A stretch of DNA of 64,000 nucleotides, from assembly GCA_030248225.1 (NCBI GenBank), contig JASANE010024733.1, positions 1 to 64,000 on the forward strand, in the 5' to 3' direction. Below are positions 1 through 10,800 of this stretch, piece after piece. The translations under genes and the position numbers were made by a program. The notes under the pieces were generated by a model, which was not told the DNA's origin, searched no databases, and worked only from the letters and a program-made list of their open reading frames with translations. The first letter of the stretch is position 1, and each line of letters opens with the position of its first letter. Origin of the DNA: Trileptium ribeirensis (taxonomy: Eukaryota; Nematoda; Enoplea; Enoplida; Thoracostomopsidae).

Positions 1-2013
1 TTTTCGACGGCGTGTAGAATCGTGCTTACGCGACGCTCCGACCCCCAGACGCTACTATAACACACGAAAGATATAAATTAGGCCACCAATAAATGTACTA
101 GTAGGTAGCTGGGGTGCGCAAGTTCGGGGTCTGGCGTACCAGTAAAGTGGTGGTGTAAGTACTCGGAGCAAACTCAGTTTGGCGGCGACACTGTTCTACA
201 ACTCGAGTATTATGACTATTCGCCCTTCACGGCACACGTATAGCCGGACGCTGATACACTTTATTCACAAATCACAGTGCCGGAACGCTACCCTAATCAC
301 CAAAAGTTTGGGTTTTAGCTGGATGTGACTCCACGTTATTTGTACCGTATCTCCTTGTCCAAAAACCTGATATCGTTGAATGAAAAATTTAGGCCAGCGT
401 TCCCGTCACTCCATACGATATTACACACTTATCTCACCGATCAGGCTTTAATATCCTGCAAACCTTGACGCTTGTCAATACGTAACCAGGTAGTTTGAAC
501 GCTCTATTATTAAAATTACGCCACTCGACGCTAACACTCGCCACACCATTAAAGCAGATATAATTACCCGTTGAACAACACGACGTTAACAAAAACGCAT
601 TGCACATAAGTATATCTCAAATTAAACAGGCTGTGACCGACTAGCATGTTTTCAAATGACTCACTGCCAATACTGCATTTAAAACCCCCCCCCCCTTTCC
701 TCTGAAAACCCCCAGGGAACCAATTAAAGGGGGCAAGTGGTTCACTTGGAGACACGAGAAAGAAATTTAAACAAGTAAGCAAAACCCGACCCCGCACCCC
801 GCCCCCACAAAGAACAACAATACCCCCCATACAACACCAAGCAGCAGTCATCGGGAACGTCGGCCCCCAAAAGTAGCTAGGTAATTATTACAAAACTAAA
901 ACTCAACTAATAACACTACATCATCCAATACATAATCATTCAAAATTCAATACCAGAACAAGTAAGTAAATGGGTAATAATAATATCGCTACATAGGCGC
1001 AACCGATAGTACCCTGTACTGTATTGAAATATACGCGCTTGCCGCGAATATAATATATATATACTATATATTATATAAAATTTAAAAAGGATTTTAAATG
1101 ATAAATTTGAAATGAGAAAGGGGGTGGAAAGTTGGGGTGTGGTTTGAGAAAAGTAGAGAGAGGGGGATTGTGAAATTTTAATATGATGAAGGTGGTAGGT
1201 AGGGGAGTTTGTATTTTAAATTTGAGGAGTGGGGGTTAAGATTTGAGAAAATAGGAGATGTTTGAAAAATGTGAAAAGTTGGAGAAAAATGGGAATTTTG
1301 GAAAATAGAAATTTATGAAAAATAGAAAGGTGGGAAAGGGGTGGAGTAGATATATGAATAGGGGTGGTAAGGGAAAAAGGATATTAAAATTTAGGGGATA
1401 TGGGTTGAGTTTTGAGGGAATGGGGGATGTTTGAAAAATGGAGAAAAAGGGAAGAAAAAGGATATTTTTGGAAAGAGTAAATTTATAGGAAATAAAAAGA
1501 AAGGGAAGGGGGGGTTTCATATGTGGATGGGGGTGATGATGTGAAAAAGATATGAAAATTTTAGGGAGATTGGTGGAGGTTTGGGTGAGAGGGAGGGGTT
1601 TGAATTTTGGTAGAAAAATAAGAAAAAGGAGAAAAATGGATTTTGGGTAGAATTTTGGTTGTGTGTAAAAGAAAAGGATGGGTAAGGTATATATTGTAGG
1701 AAAAAGGGTGGGGAAAAAGAAAAAGTGTGTTTTATATAATTTTATTTAAGAAATTTAGGTTTTGGGGAATTTATGGGGATGGGGGAATTTTGATAGTTTT
1801 ATAAGTTTTATTATATTTTATATATTTATAGTTAAATACATAGCTAGTTTATATTTATATATAATATATATAGTGGGGTGTACGTAAGTTTACGTACACA
1901 TTACGCTCATCTTCCAGGCCGAGGACGACAGGGAATACCAGGGCGGCGTGGGGGCGGCCTTTAGTGAAAAGAAAAAGAAAAATTTTGTGGTGAAAAAGGC
2001 ACCAGCCCCAACA
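1..2013 (-). repeat. 3' LTR (left copy, outer end truncated by window)
   Basis: Base 1 aligns with base 14231 of the right copy, and the match runs to the shared terminus ending CCAACA at 2013. On the sense strand the LTR therefore starts TGTTGG. About 16 outer bases are probably missing before position 1. Internal landmarks are a 1-683 block nearly identical to the right LTR, a C/G-homopolymer-rich block at 685-870 that is strongly diverged from the partner, an AT palindrome near 1048-1078, the C-free plus-strand stretch 1065-1838, and a short palindrome at 1879-1898 (TGTACGTAAG / TTTACGTACA). The LTR should contain promoter and polyadenylation signals, but I cannot place them. Confidence 0.93.
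1065..1838 (-). repeat. G-free (sense strand) tract in the 3' LTR
   Basis: On the plus strand I count a single C (position 1518) between 1065 and 1838, while G, A and T are all abundant. The sense-strand RNA of this stretch is thus A/C/U only. An AT palindrome bounds it on one side and the TGTACGTAAG hairpin sequence lies just beyond the other side. Confidence 0.9.
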
Positions 2014-2021
2014 CCCCCCTT
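2014..2021 (-). other. Polypurine tract
   Basis: The sense strand reads AAGGGGGG immediately before the TGTTGG start of the 3' LTR. A purine run in this exact position is the plus-strand DNA synthesis primer of LTR retroelements. It also fixes the inner boundary of the left LTR. Confidence 0.85.
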
Positions 2022-3064
2022 AGTAAGCCCATGACGTCCCGGCATGGGTAACAATAACCTGAAAACAAGTAATAACAAATATTATGACAAGTAACATCAA
2101 ATATATAAATGAAAGCTACAATTGTTTGGAAACCCAACGCTATTATGGCAGTACATGTTTAATTATTGTGAGCAAAAATAAATGACAAGAATTATGAAAA
2201 AATAAAAATAAGTGAAAATAAAAATAGAAAATTTTTGGAATTTTATAAATTTTTGTTGTTTTTGGATTTTATAATTATTTAAATTTTTATGAAATTTTTG
2301 TAAATTTTGTGAATGAAAAATAATATGGAATTTTTCCAAAGGCACAATATAACACAAGTTATGCTGAAAACAAGTAATACAAATCAATACGGGCTACCCT
2401 CAATTTACCAAATTTAACGAGTCTAGCTCGATTCGTCATATATATTAACACAGTACATATTGTTATTGTTGACGAATAACGCGGTTGCTGCAGGCATATA
2501 TTGTTCATCCATCCATGACGAGACGAAAAATTAGTCGACCCTACAAGTTCCTATAACAAAATGTATATATAACAAAATATAAGAAAAATACACAGACAAA
2601 TAGTATTAAACTTCACAATGTTTATTCCATATAATGTCAATATCCATAAATGTTGTTGCCATCGTGGTATTCGACCATGATGAGGCAAAATTAACCATTG
2701 TCCATCTCGACCATGGCGAAATTATATAATGTCGATAAGAGTTCCTGTAACCCAGGACTCACAATGCTGCGTAACGCAAAATTGTTAACCAAAATGGTTG
2801 TTGTATTATCGAAGTACCGTATAAAAGAGTTCCTGCCATTCAGGACTCTACAATAGTTCCCATAATGTTCATCATTGTAATTGTTCGACATCAAATTCGC
2901 GACGTATTTGAAGACAAAAAGTATATTAAACGTTCGCGATACACCAAAATGTTTAACCATGACGACACAATTAGTGGGGTTATACTAATACTTTTTAAGG
3001 TTATAACTATTACTGTTTATTGCAGCGCCCAATTGACGAAAAATTAACGACAGTAACCATTGTT
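2022..3064 (-). other. 3' untranslated region of the LTR element
   Basis: About 1 kb separates the second ORF stop (3065) from the polypurine tract. No substantial ORF is convincing. The part at 2160-2350 is extremely A/T-rich and C-poor on the plus strand. Segments at 2505-2560, 2660-2760 and 2825-2900 repeat related GTTCCTGTAA / GACTCACAATG / ATGACGAGAC blocks, so it seems built from decayed short repeats. Confidence 0.5.
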
Positions 3065-6000
3065 TTAGTTCCGACGTGGTTTCGGCAAATATAGCGGCCA
3101 ATCATGTTCCAGGGGCATAGATAACGGTTGCCCTGGACAATCGTGACGTCGATCATACCATTGCGTAACGAATTGAAGTTCGTTCAAAAACGCAGCAGAA
3201 AATTGTTGTCGCGTTTGTCTCGAAACTCGAGCAATCAATTGTTGTAATTGTTCCCGTTGCTCGTGTGCTGGTTCTCCCTGCACTTGTTGGTCATTTAGTT
3301 GACTTTCCAACCTGTCAACTTCGTCGCGTAGACGCTGATACTCCGTATTCGGAAAAACATAGTCACGAACTCGGGCTACTTGACTCGAGATACCCGATCG
3401 CGTATCGGCATAACGTCGCATATCTCGTTGGACGTCGCTTTCCCATTTGCGTCGACTAAAGCCAATGAAAAACAGCTGCGGAAAATATTGGATCGCAATG
3501 CTGCGCCTTCGCAGCATTTCGTAAACAAATCCACGTATCGTATACGCTAATCGACGTATGAAAAGATCGTATAGTTCTGGCGTAATAATAACGTCCCATT
3601 GTTTTTGAAAAATAATATTTCGGACGCGTTCTTCCCATTTGAAGAAAATGTCAATTAAATCACGTTCGCTAATATGCCGTCCACGTTCACCAATTTGTTT
3701 GAATTCGCGTTTTAACTCATCACGCAGATGTTGATACAACATATTCATACGTTGTGGCATCGGCTCATTGAACCCAGGTTGATAAAACGTAAAGTAATGG
3801 TAAATTAACCGGTTACCAAACGGTGTAATACGACCGGTTCGTAGATCATTACCATTGAAATGTAGTGAAGTCATTTCCGTTCCACTTCGTCGTTCGCTCG
3901 GTAGCGCTAATTGACCGGCATCACGTTGTGATGACGCTGGTTGCACAGCCGGTGGCACTGCTGCGATAGCAGTCGCTCCTTGTTCCTCCGATGCCGTTGA
4001 AACTGGTTTCGTGGGCGTAACGGCCGAAGCTTCCTCAAAAATTTCCACATCACTAGCTTTTCGTTGCTTTTCAGTAGCCACCGTTAACGTTGACACGGCT
4101 GGCGTTGACGTAAAAGACGGCGCAAAAGTTGCTGCCGACGTTGACTGTTGCTCCGCATGATAAACTACTTCCTGTCGCTGTCGTGGTACAATAACTGATG
4201 AGGCACGTTGTTTACCTCGCTGTCGTCGTCTCGCTTCACGATCACTATCGCTGGATTCGCTAGTTACCCTTTCGTAGTCGTAGCGACGTTCTGCACGCGC
4301 TTGACGACTCGCAGTTCGTTGCGTTTTCTTCTTAGTTTGCGTTCCTCGCGTTTTGCGTTCCGGCGACTCTCTCTCTCGCAATCGCAGTTTGAGTTCGGCA
4401 TTTTGACGATGTGCGTGATCAAGTTCCATTTGTCGGGCTTCCAATTGAGCTCGGTAGCTTTCGTCCATTCGACGCAAATAATGCAACGCAGTATCGACTC
4501 GCGTATTTAATTGCATTTGTTGCATTAACAGCATACCATCCAATTGCACTGCTGATGGAGGTACGGCTTGTTGCAATTGTTCACGCACTTGTGCCAACTC
4601 CGTACCACGCAAATTTCCCAACTGCAATTCAATGTGCAACGAAGGCGAAATTTCCTGACCACTCGTTACCATTGTAGTAGGCGGTTGTTCGGCAACAGCC
4701 GCAACTTGTTCTTGTTGTTGAACGTGCTCGTAGGCGACAGTAACTAGTTGATTAGTGAGCATATCCATAACACGCGGTCGTGCTGGATTCACCACTGAAA
4801 TAGGCTGTTGAAACGGCGCTCGAATAGCGTGCGACAAACGCATACGCGCCGACTGGGGAAGGCTAGGTGGGAACATAATACTAGCTCTCCCTCGTCCCCT
4901 AACTGGTCGTACTGTCATCGGCACAATATCTGACATCGCGGGTTCTGCCTGAGCTACTGTTACTAAGCTAGACGCGGAAGACACTGGTAAAGTTAACCCA
5001 CTCGATGACACTACCGCTGTTTCTGATTCAGACCGTATCCTACTTAGTGTGGATTGATCCATTGTTTCCTGAGCTGGTAATGTTACTGCGGACGAATCTA
5101 CACTCACAATCCGTAAGGGGGTTTTCCTTCTACCAACCGACTCAGTCATGGATTCCGAAGCTACAGTAATCCCCATCAGGGTTGCTAGGCTTTCCTGCGC
5201 TGCTAAACCTCCCATTTTCTGGCACTTCCGCTGGTTTTCGTGAGCAATCTGCTCATTTTCGACCCAAGTAGAATGATATTGGACAGGATCTACTGGACTA
5301 GCAGTGACCGTTACAGATCCTATTATGCGTACCGAGTCGTCTGATGCAGGTTCCGGTGTACGAACCGCAGGCGGTGTTGTAGCAGCTGATGAAGCATTAG
5401 AAACTGCGTCTTCTTCTCGTAATACCTGACGATCCAAACGTTGCAATACAGCTGGGCGGGTGACAACACATGCACCGCCATAATGATCATCATAAGCTAT
5501 CATTATCCGGTCGCGAATTTCACGCACAGGCACTCCTTCGGTTTCCCATTGGATAGCTTGCTGGTTCATTTCTTCATCAAACATATCCTCACGCCGTTCC
5601 TCTAACTCCGTTTCATCTCCAGGACCAGCGACGACATCTTGGTGTCGCTGTATACGTGAACGACGTCGACTGCGCTTAGCTCGTCGTCGTTTTTCCGCTT
5701 CGTACCATGCGTTAAACTCATCCATGCCATCCGGAAGATAATCGCGATTATAGCGCATTTCGGATTCCGGAATTTCACTAACCGGCGTATGATCCAAATC
5801 AATGGAATCCAACCGCATATTTTGGCCCAATTGTCGATTCATTTGCGCTGCCGTTGCTGCAAATAATCGATCAGTATCGCGATGTAGGTTTCCTCCAAGG
5901 TCAATTACAAAAGCAGCTTCGCCATTGTCTTGATCGTTAATTTGATACAGGCTGCTATGCTCTTCGACATTCCATCGGCCCTTGCGCCGCCAATAACCAG

Positions 6001-7144
6001 CGCATTGAGCCACTTTTTCGGCAATACTTTCTTGATAACCACGACGATTTGATACGGCGTCAGGATTAACTCGCACCGTTAAGCCACGCGCATCCGTTGT
6101 AAACGCTCGAAATATGCGCGGAAATTGTTCAATCAAATGCCATAAACGATTAACATCGTGACGTCCCATCGGTGGAGGCGTACCACGCCGATGTGCAATA
6201 AACAATGCTCCATCAATGAGCATGACATCATGGGCACTATATCGGACGAACCGTCGATACTCTTCAAAGTTCAGCACCCAATTTCCAGGACCGACTTGTC
6301 GCACACGAATTCCTCCTAACAATGTTGTACCATACGGCGTCGGATCTTGTCGAATGCGTCCGGTAAACAGGAAGAAAAATCGCCGTAAACTATATCGACG
6401 ACCTACTGCCGCTTGCAAATCCATAGAATTAGCGTGTGGGAACGGCTGATTGTATTGCAAATAACGCACGTTCCAAAATCCTTCATCATTGTTCATCGCC
6501 CACCATATTTTTAGTCGTGCTTCTGACGCAATACACGCATATAACGCTGCAGGCATATCTGGACCAAGCGCCATCAAATCGAAAATGATGACGACTCCTT
6601 CGATCGTGGCGACTTGCAATGTAGCCGCTGCTGTACGTTGCCAACCTGCTGCATAGGCTAACCATTTTGGATCGACCCATAGTCGCGCATTACGTGGCAA
6701 CCATCGCCAGCAGACGTCAAACGGATCCTTCTCAGGCGTGTCTAAATATTTCTCCCATGCTTCTCGAAACTGCTGTTGTTGTCGGTAGCTGATGTTTACA
6801 CCCTCCATATCACACGCTATTAAGTTGGTAGCTGAACGCTCGATAATGCCTATCGCTGACTCAATTTGGTCACGGGCGTCTACCACAACTACACTAGCGG
6901 GGTGCATCCACTCTCGACCCACCATTTCTAACCCACTGGTCCACGCATATAAATTCCATACGGGGTGGTTACGATCCTTCCACGGTGGACCCTGCTGTCC
7001 CTCTGACCAAGTTAACTGTTGTTCTATCCCGTTAAGTGAACGCTCAAGAGGGTTATCTCCCTGCTCAGACTCAAGGTCGGATAACCAATCGGAACCCTCT
7101 GAGGACCCGGTTTCACTACCGCTATCCCAATTCGAGTCCGCCAT
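3065..7144 (-). CDS. Second ORF: DEDDy 3'-5' exonuclease-domain protein in env position
   Basis: The frame is open up to a TTG at 7219, but the first ATG is at 7144 (A at -3, G at +4), giving 1359 residues. The N-terminus is acidic and Ser-rich. Residues about 95-330 carry exonuclease motifs: DME (D112, E114) in LIACDMEG, NND (D220) in WWAMNNDEGFW, and YSAHD (Y302, D306), the YxxxD of the DEDDy class (RNase D / WRN / EXD1-like). The remainder is not recognised: a basic stretch near residue 500, a long S/T/P/Q-rich region, a coiled coil followed by a basic, Arg-rich segment (ORESP-like charge pattern), an aromatic-rich C-terminal domain and a final Gln-rich coiled coil. It is not an envelope protein: no signal peptide or membrane anchor is visible. 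It lies 674 bp downstream of Gag-Pol in the same sense and presumably needs a spliced or internal start. Exonuclease activity is inferred from motifs only. Confidence 0.85.
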   Translation of the reverse strand: MADSNWDSGSETGSSEGSDWLSDLESEQGDNPLERSLNGIEQQLTWSEGQQGPPWKDRNHPVWNLYAWTSGLEMVGREWMHPASVVVVDARDQIESAIGIIERSATNLIACDMEGVNISYRQQQQFREAWEKYLDTPEKDPFDVCWRWLPRNARLWVDPKWLAYAAGWQRTAAATLQVATIEGVVIIFDLMALGPDMPAALYACIASEARLKIWWAMNNDEGFWNVRYLQYNQPFPHANSMDLQAAVGRRYSLRRFFFLFTGRIRQDPTPYGTTLLGGIRVRQVGPGNWVLNFEEYRRFVRYSAHDVMLIDGALFIAHRRGTPPPMGRHDVNRLWHLIEQFPRIFRAFTTDARGLTVRVNPDAVSNRRGYQESIAEKVAQCAGYWRRKGRWNVEEHSSLYQINDQDNGEAAFVIDLGGNLHRDTDRLFAATAAQMNRQLGQNMRLDSIDLDHTPVSEIPESEMRYNRDYLPDGMDEFNAWYEAEKRRRAKRSRRRSRIQRHQDVVAGPGDETELEERREDMFDEEMNQQAIQWETEGVPVREIRDRIMIAYDDHYGGACVVTRPAVLQRLDRQVLREEDAVSNASSAATTPPAVRTPEPASDDSVRIIGSVTVTASPVDPVQYHSTWVENEQIAHENQRKCQKMGGLAAQESLATLMGITVASESMTESVGRRKTPLRIVSVDSSAVTLPAQETMDQSTLSRIRSESETAVVSSSGLTLPVSSASSLVTVAQAEPAMSDIVPMTVRPVRGRGRASIMFPPSLPQSARMRLSHAIRAPFQQPISVVNPARPRVMDMLTNQLVTVAYEHVQQQEQVAAVAEQPPTTMVTSGQEISPSLHIELQLGNLRGTELAQVREQLQQAVPPSAVQLDGMLLMQQMQLNTRVDTALHYLRRMDESYRAQLEARQMELDHAHRQNAELKLRLRERESPERKTRGTQTKKKTQRTASRQARAERRYDYERVTSESSDSDREARRRQRGKQRASSVIVPRQRQEVVYHAEQQSTSAATFAPSFTSTPAVSTLTVATEKQRKASDVEIFEEASAVTPTKPVSTASEEQGATAIAAVPPAVQPASSQRDAGQLALPSERRSGTEMTSLHFNGNDLRTGRITPFGNRLIYHYFTFYQPGFNEPMPQRMNMLYQHLRDELKREFKQIGERGRHISERDLIDIFFKWEERVRNIIFQKQWDVIITPELYDLFIRRLAYTIRGFVYEMLRRRSIAIQYFPQLFFIGFSRRKWESDVQRDMRRYADTRSGISSQVARVRDYVFPNTEYQRLRDEVDRLESQLNDQQVQGEPAHEQREQLQQLIARVSRQTRQQFSAAFLNELQFVTQWYDRRHDCPGQPLSMPLEHDWPLYLPKPRRN

Positions 7145-7818
7145 TTCAGCAGTTGTAGTGACGTTGTAATTGTCGAAAACGTTGTAGAATAGTTCGTCGA
7201 ATAACGCAGAATATAACAATTGTTATTATTGTTATGTATTACACACAACGTATCGCAGTTTAAGTAGCCGTCGGTATATGCCGATCGCCTGAAAGCTAAA
7301 ATGCAACAATTGTTTATAACAGTTTATCGAGCACACCATTAGAACGCCACCATGTCGGATTTTCTATACCGTTTAAACCATGTCGAATACGCCATGCTTA
7401 ACACTCCATCTACGTAGCGAGCACCTTCACTTCTCCATTACTCCGATGGAATTAAAAAGTTCTCATGGGCGTTCTCGACTATAGACCTCCACTAAAAGTT
7501 GACTCGCCACTACCACACTGTTGATCCACAATCTAGCACTCAGCGAATACTGAAGTACGGTTGCTACGCTACATTATTCATTGTTCGATAGCGGAAAAAT
7601 AGAAAAAGAGGTAAAAACAAATTAATTTACCCGTTCACGTGCACATGGCCACCATATCGGATCTTTTTAATGGCCAGCATTAGCAGCTAACGGAAACGTT
7701 GCCTCATCGCTATCGAGGAGGACACCACGCGCATTTCCCGACTTTGGCATGCTTCATTCAATACCGGAAAATAGAAAGATAGAATAAGAAGTATACATAA
7801 TTAAATACCATTTACCGT
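7145..7818 (-). other. Inter-ORF spacer of the LTR element with internal duplications
   Basis: This is a non-coding interval between Gag-Pol and the exonuclease ORF. It holds a degenerate direct duplication: about 7577-7650 and about 7753-7830 share GGAAAA-TAGAAA and TTTACC-GTTCA-GT blocks. Two motifs resemble the LTR/primer-binding junction: CCACCATGTCGG near 7350 and GGCCACCATATCGG near 7647, compared with 14208-14220. It may host a splice acceptor for the second ORF, but none is obvious. Confidence 0.5.
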
Positions 7819-10800
7819 TCATGTACATAATCGTTGTACACATGCCGGACAATACCATAATGTCGTTTCCGGTTCCTTCTCTAATTTCACACACCGAAAA
7901 TGATACCATTCGAGGCAGTAGTCACATTCGATCCAGTTGACATCATCCTCACCTACGCGGAGGTCCTCTTCGTAACTCTGCCCACATTCTCCGCAGAACC
8001 AATCGATTTCTTCGCTATCGATTTCGATCGCGCGTAAGCGTTGCTCGTATTCTAAATAATCGCGCGGCTCACCACCAAAATGTTTAAACAGACTTTTGTT
8101 ATAGACCTTACTTTTGCGTCGCGCATCACCTAACCGTATTACCTCCAGATTAGGACCTTGTACCTTGACTACTCGATATAGTCGCTCGAAATTCGGATGA
8201 AATTTGTTGGTGATCCTACGAGAATCGATTTTCTCCGGCCTTCGCATTAACACTACATCGCCAGGCAAAAAGTCACGAATGCGTGCTCTTCGATCAAAAT
8301 ATCGCTTATAGGCATCCTGGGCCAAACGCACGGACTTACTAGCTTCTTTCCAAGTGCTAGTCAACGTATCCAACAGTTTCCGTACATGTTGGTCGGAACT
8401 TCCACCTTCCGTTATGGACAATAACGGGTTTTCTCCAGGTAAATCCGGGTCACGACCATGCATTAGGAAAAACGGGGTTTGACCCGTTGACACGTGTACC
8501 GTAGTTCGGTACGCAAAAAGTGCGCTATCGACGTACGAATCCCAATTATTTGGTTCCAATTCAGTAAGTGGCTTTATCATAGCCATTAACGTTTGGTTCC
8601 ATCGTTCAACCAAACCATTACACTGATGATGGTACGGTGTAGCAAACACCGTACGGCTTCCTAGCTTGGCCGCTTCTGGCGTGAATAACTCAGACGTAAA
8701 AGCAGGTCCTTGATCAGACAAAATGACACGCGGTACTCCGTGTCGGGGCACTATCTTGTTCAACAATAAGTCGACAATGGTCCTAGCAGTTTGATCAGGT
8801 GTGGCAAAAGCTTCTGGCCACTTCGTGAAATAATCAATAAAGTTCACAATATATTTGTTTCCAGAACGCGTTACTGGTAATGGACCTATCACGTCTACGC
8901 CTACCATATGAAATGGTGCCATCGCAGGAATTGGTTGTAATGGTCCGCGACGATTCGGACCAGGTTTAAATCGAGCACATGGAACACATGCGTTAATAAA
9001 CGCTTCGAGGTCTTTCTTCATTGTGACCCAATAAAACTTCCGTTCGAGCTTAGCCAACGCTCGATTGTATCCGACATGACCTGCGTATTTAGTCGTATGA
9101 GCTTGTTCCATCACAACTACACGGAATTCTTCCGGTAGTACCAAACGAAATTCGCACGCTTCTGCGCGAACAGGTCTACGTTTTCGGCTTACGTAGTACA
9201 AAACACCATGTCGGACGTGGAACCTATCTTCCTGCAACAAGATCTGTCGTTGCAAATCTTCCGCTAACTCGGGATCCAACTCTTGGTCTTCAAGAAAATG
9301 AATCATTCCTCGTGTAAATGGATCCAAAGATTGGGCTCGTCGAATTTCGTCCGCATCCCATGGCGGGTCAATAGCGAAATAGTCATTTAAATCACATTCC
9401 ACAACCGGGACATCTACCTGCATTCCACTTGGACCAGGTTGTGGATCATCCGCTTCATCGTTTTCGTCAATCACTGCGTTAGGGCTTTGCGTAACTACGC
9501 CCACAATCTTTAAAAGATTAGCTTCTCGTTTTTCTAACGCTTCGTTAGGATATTCGTTATCCGGTTTCCGGTTTGCTTCTGAATTATCAACTGATTCTCC
9601 AGTCGGGTTGGATTTCAAAATCGGCGGACGTGACATTGCATCAGCATTAAGATGCTGTCTACCAGGTTTGTACACTACTTCATAATTAAATTCTTGGATT
9701 CTCGTTACGAAACGCAATAGACGTGGTGTCAACAAATCGATAGAACGAGTTTTCATTAGAATTTGTACTAAGGGAGCGTGATCCGTTACAATCGTGGTAA
9801 AACTACCCAACAAATATGGCCGAAATTGCACCATAGCTCGTACTACGGCCAAGCATTCTTTTTCAGTCACGCTATACCTTGTTTCAGCATCGTGGAATTT
9901 TCGACCACCGTAATGAATTACCCGTTCTTTTCCATCTTCGCCACATTGTGTCAAAATAAAGCCAACACCTTCGTTGCTAGCATCGGTGTACAACCTAAAT
10001 GGCTTCACTGGATTCGGGTACGCTAAGATAGGCGCTGTAGTCAGTGCAACCTTTAGTTTATCAAAGGCTACTTGGCACTGTTCCGTCCAACGAGACTCTA
10101 CCGAGTTAAATTTACTTGGTCCTTTTGTCAATCCGTGCAATGGAGCAGCGATGAGACTATAACCTTCGATAAATTGACGGTAATAACCGGTCAACCCTAA
10201 GAACGAACGTACTTCCGTAACGTTTTGGGGTCTTTCACACTCCAAAATCTTTTGGACTTTCGCTGGATCTGGTGCTATTCCATTTTCCGACACTACATGA
10301 CCTAGGAACAATACTTCCCGTCGTACAAAGTCACATTTCTTGCCCTTGATAGACAACCCTGCATCACGTAAACGATTGAACACACATTGGATATCCCACA
10401 AATGCTCTTCGAACGTTGGCGAGAACACGATAACATCGTCGATATAACACAGGCAAAATTCCAATAGATAGCCTGACAAGACGATTTGCATCATTCTTTG
10501 AAACGTAGCAGGTGCGTTAGTTAAACCGAAGGGCATTACCTTAAATTCGAATAGGCCTTCGTGACAAATGAAAGCTGTCTTTTCGACATCCTCAGGTTCC
10601 ATTTCTACCTGCCAATACCCAGATTTCAAGTCTAATGTCGTAAAATATTTCGCACCTTTAAGGGCGTTTAACGTATCGTCAATTCGTGGAAGAGGAAAAC
10701 TATCCTTCTTCGTTACATCGTTCAACATGCGATAATCGATACAAAATCGCATATCTCCTGTCTTTTTCTTAACGAGAACAACAGGAGATGCCCAAGGACT

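Noticed and set aside
1236..1520. Antisense 94-codon ORF within the LTR
   Set aside because: It results from the G-free tract, which lacks many stop codon combinations. Composition is low-complexity (F, P, L, S, N).
7145..7219. N-terminal extension of the exonuclease ORF
   Set aside because: The frame is open to 7219 but the codon there is TTG. The first ATG, in good context, is at 7144.
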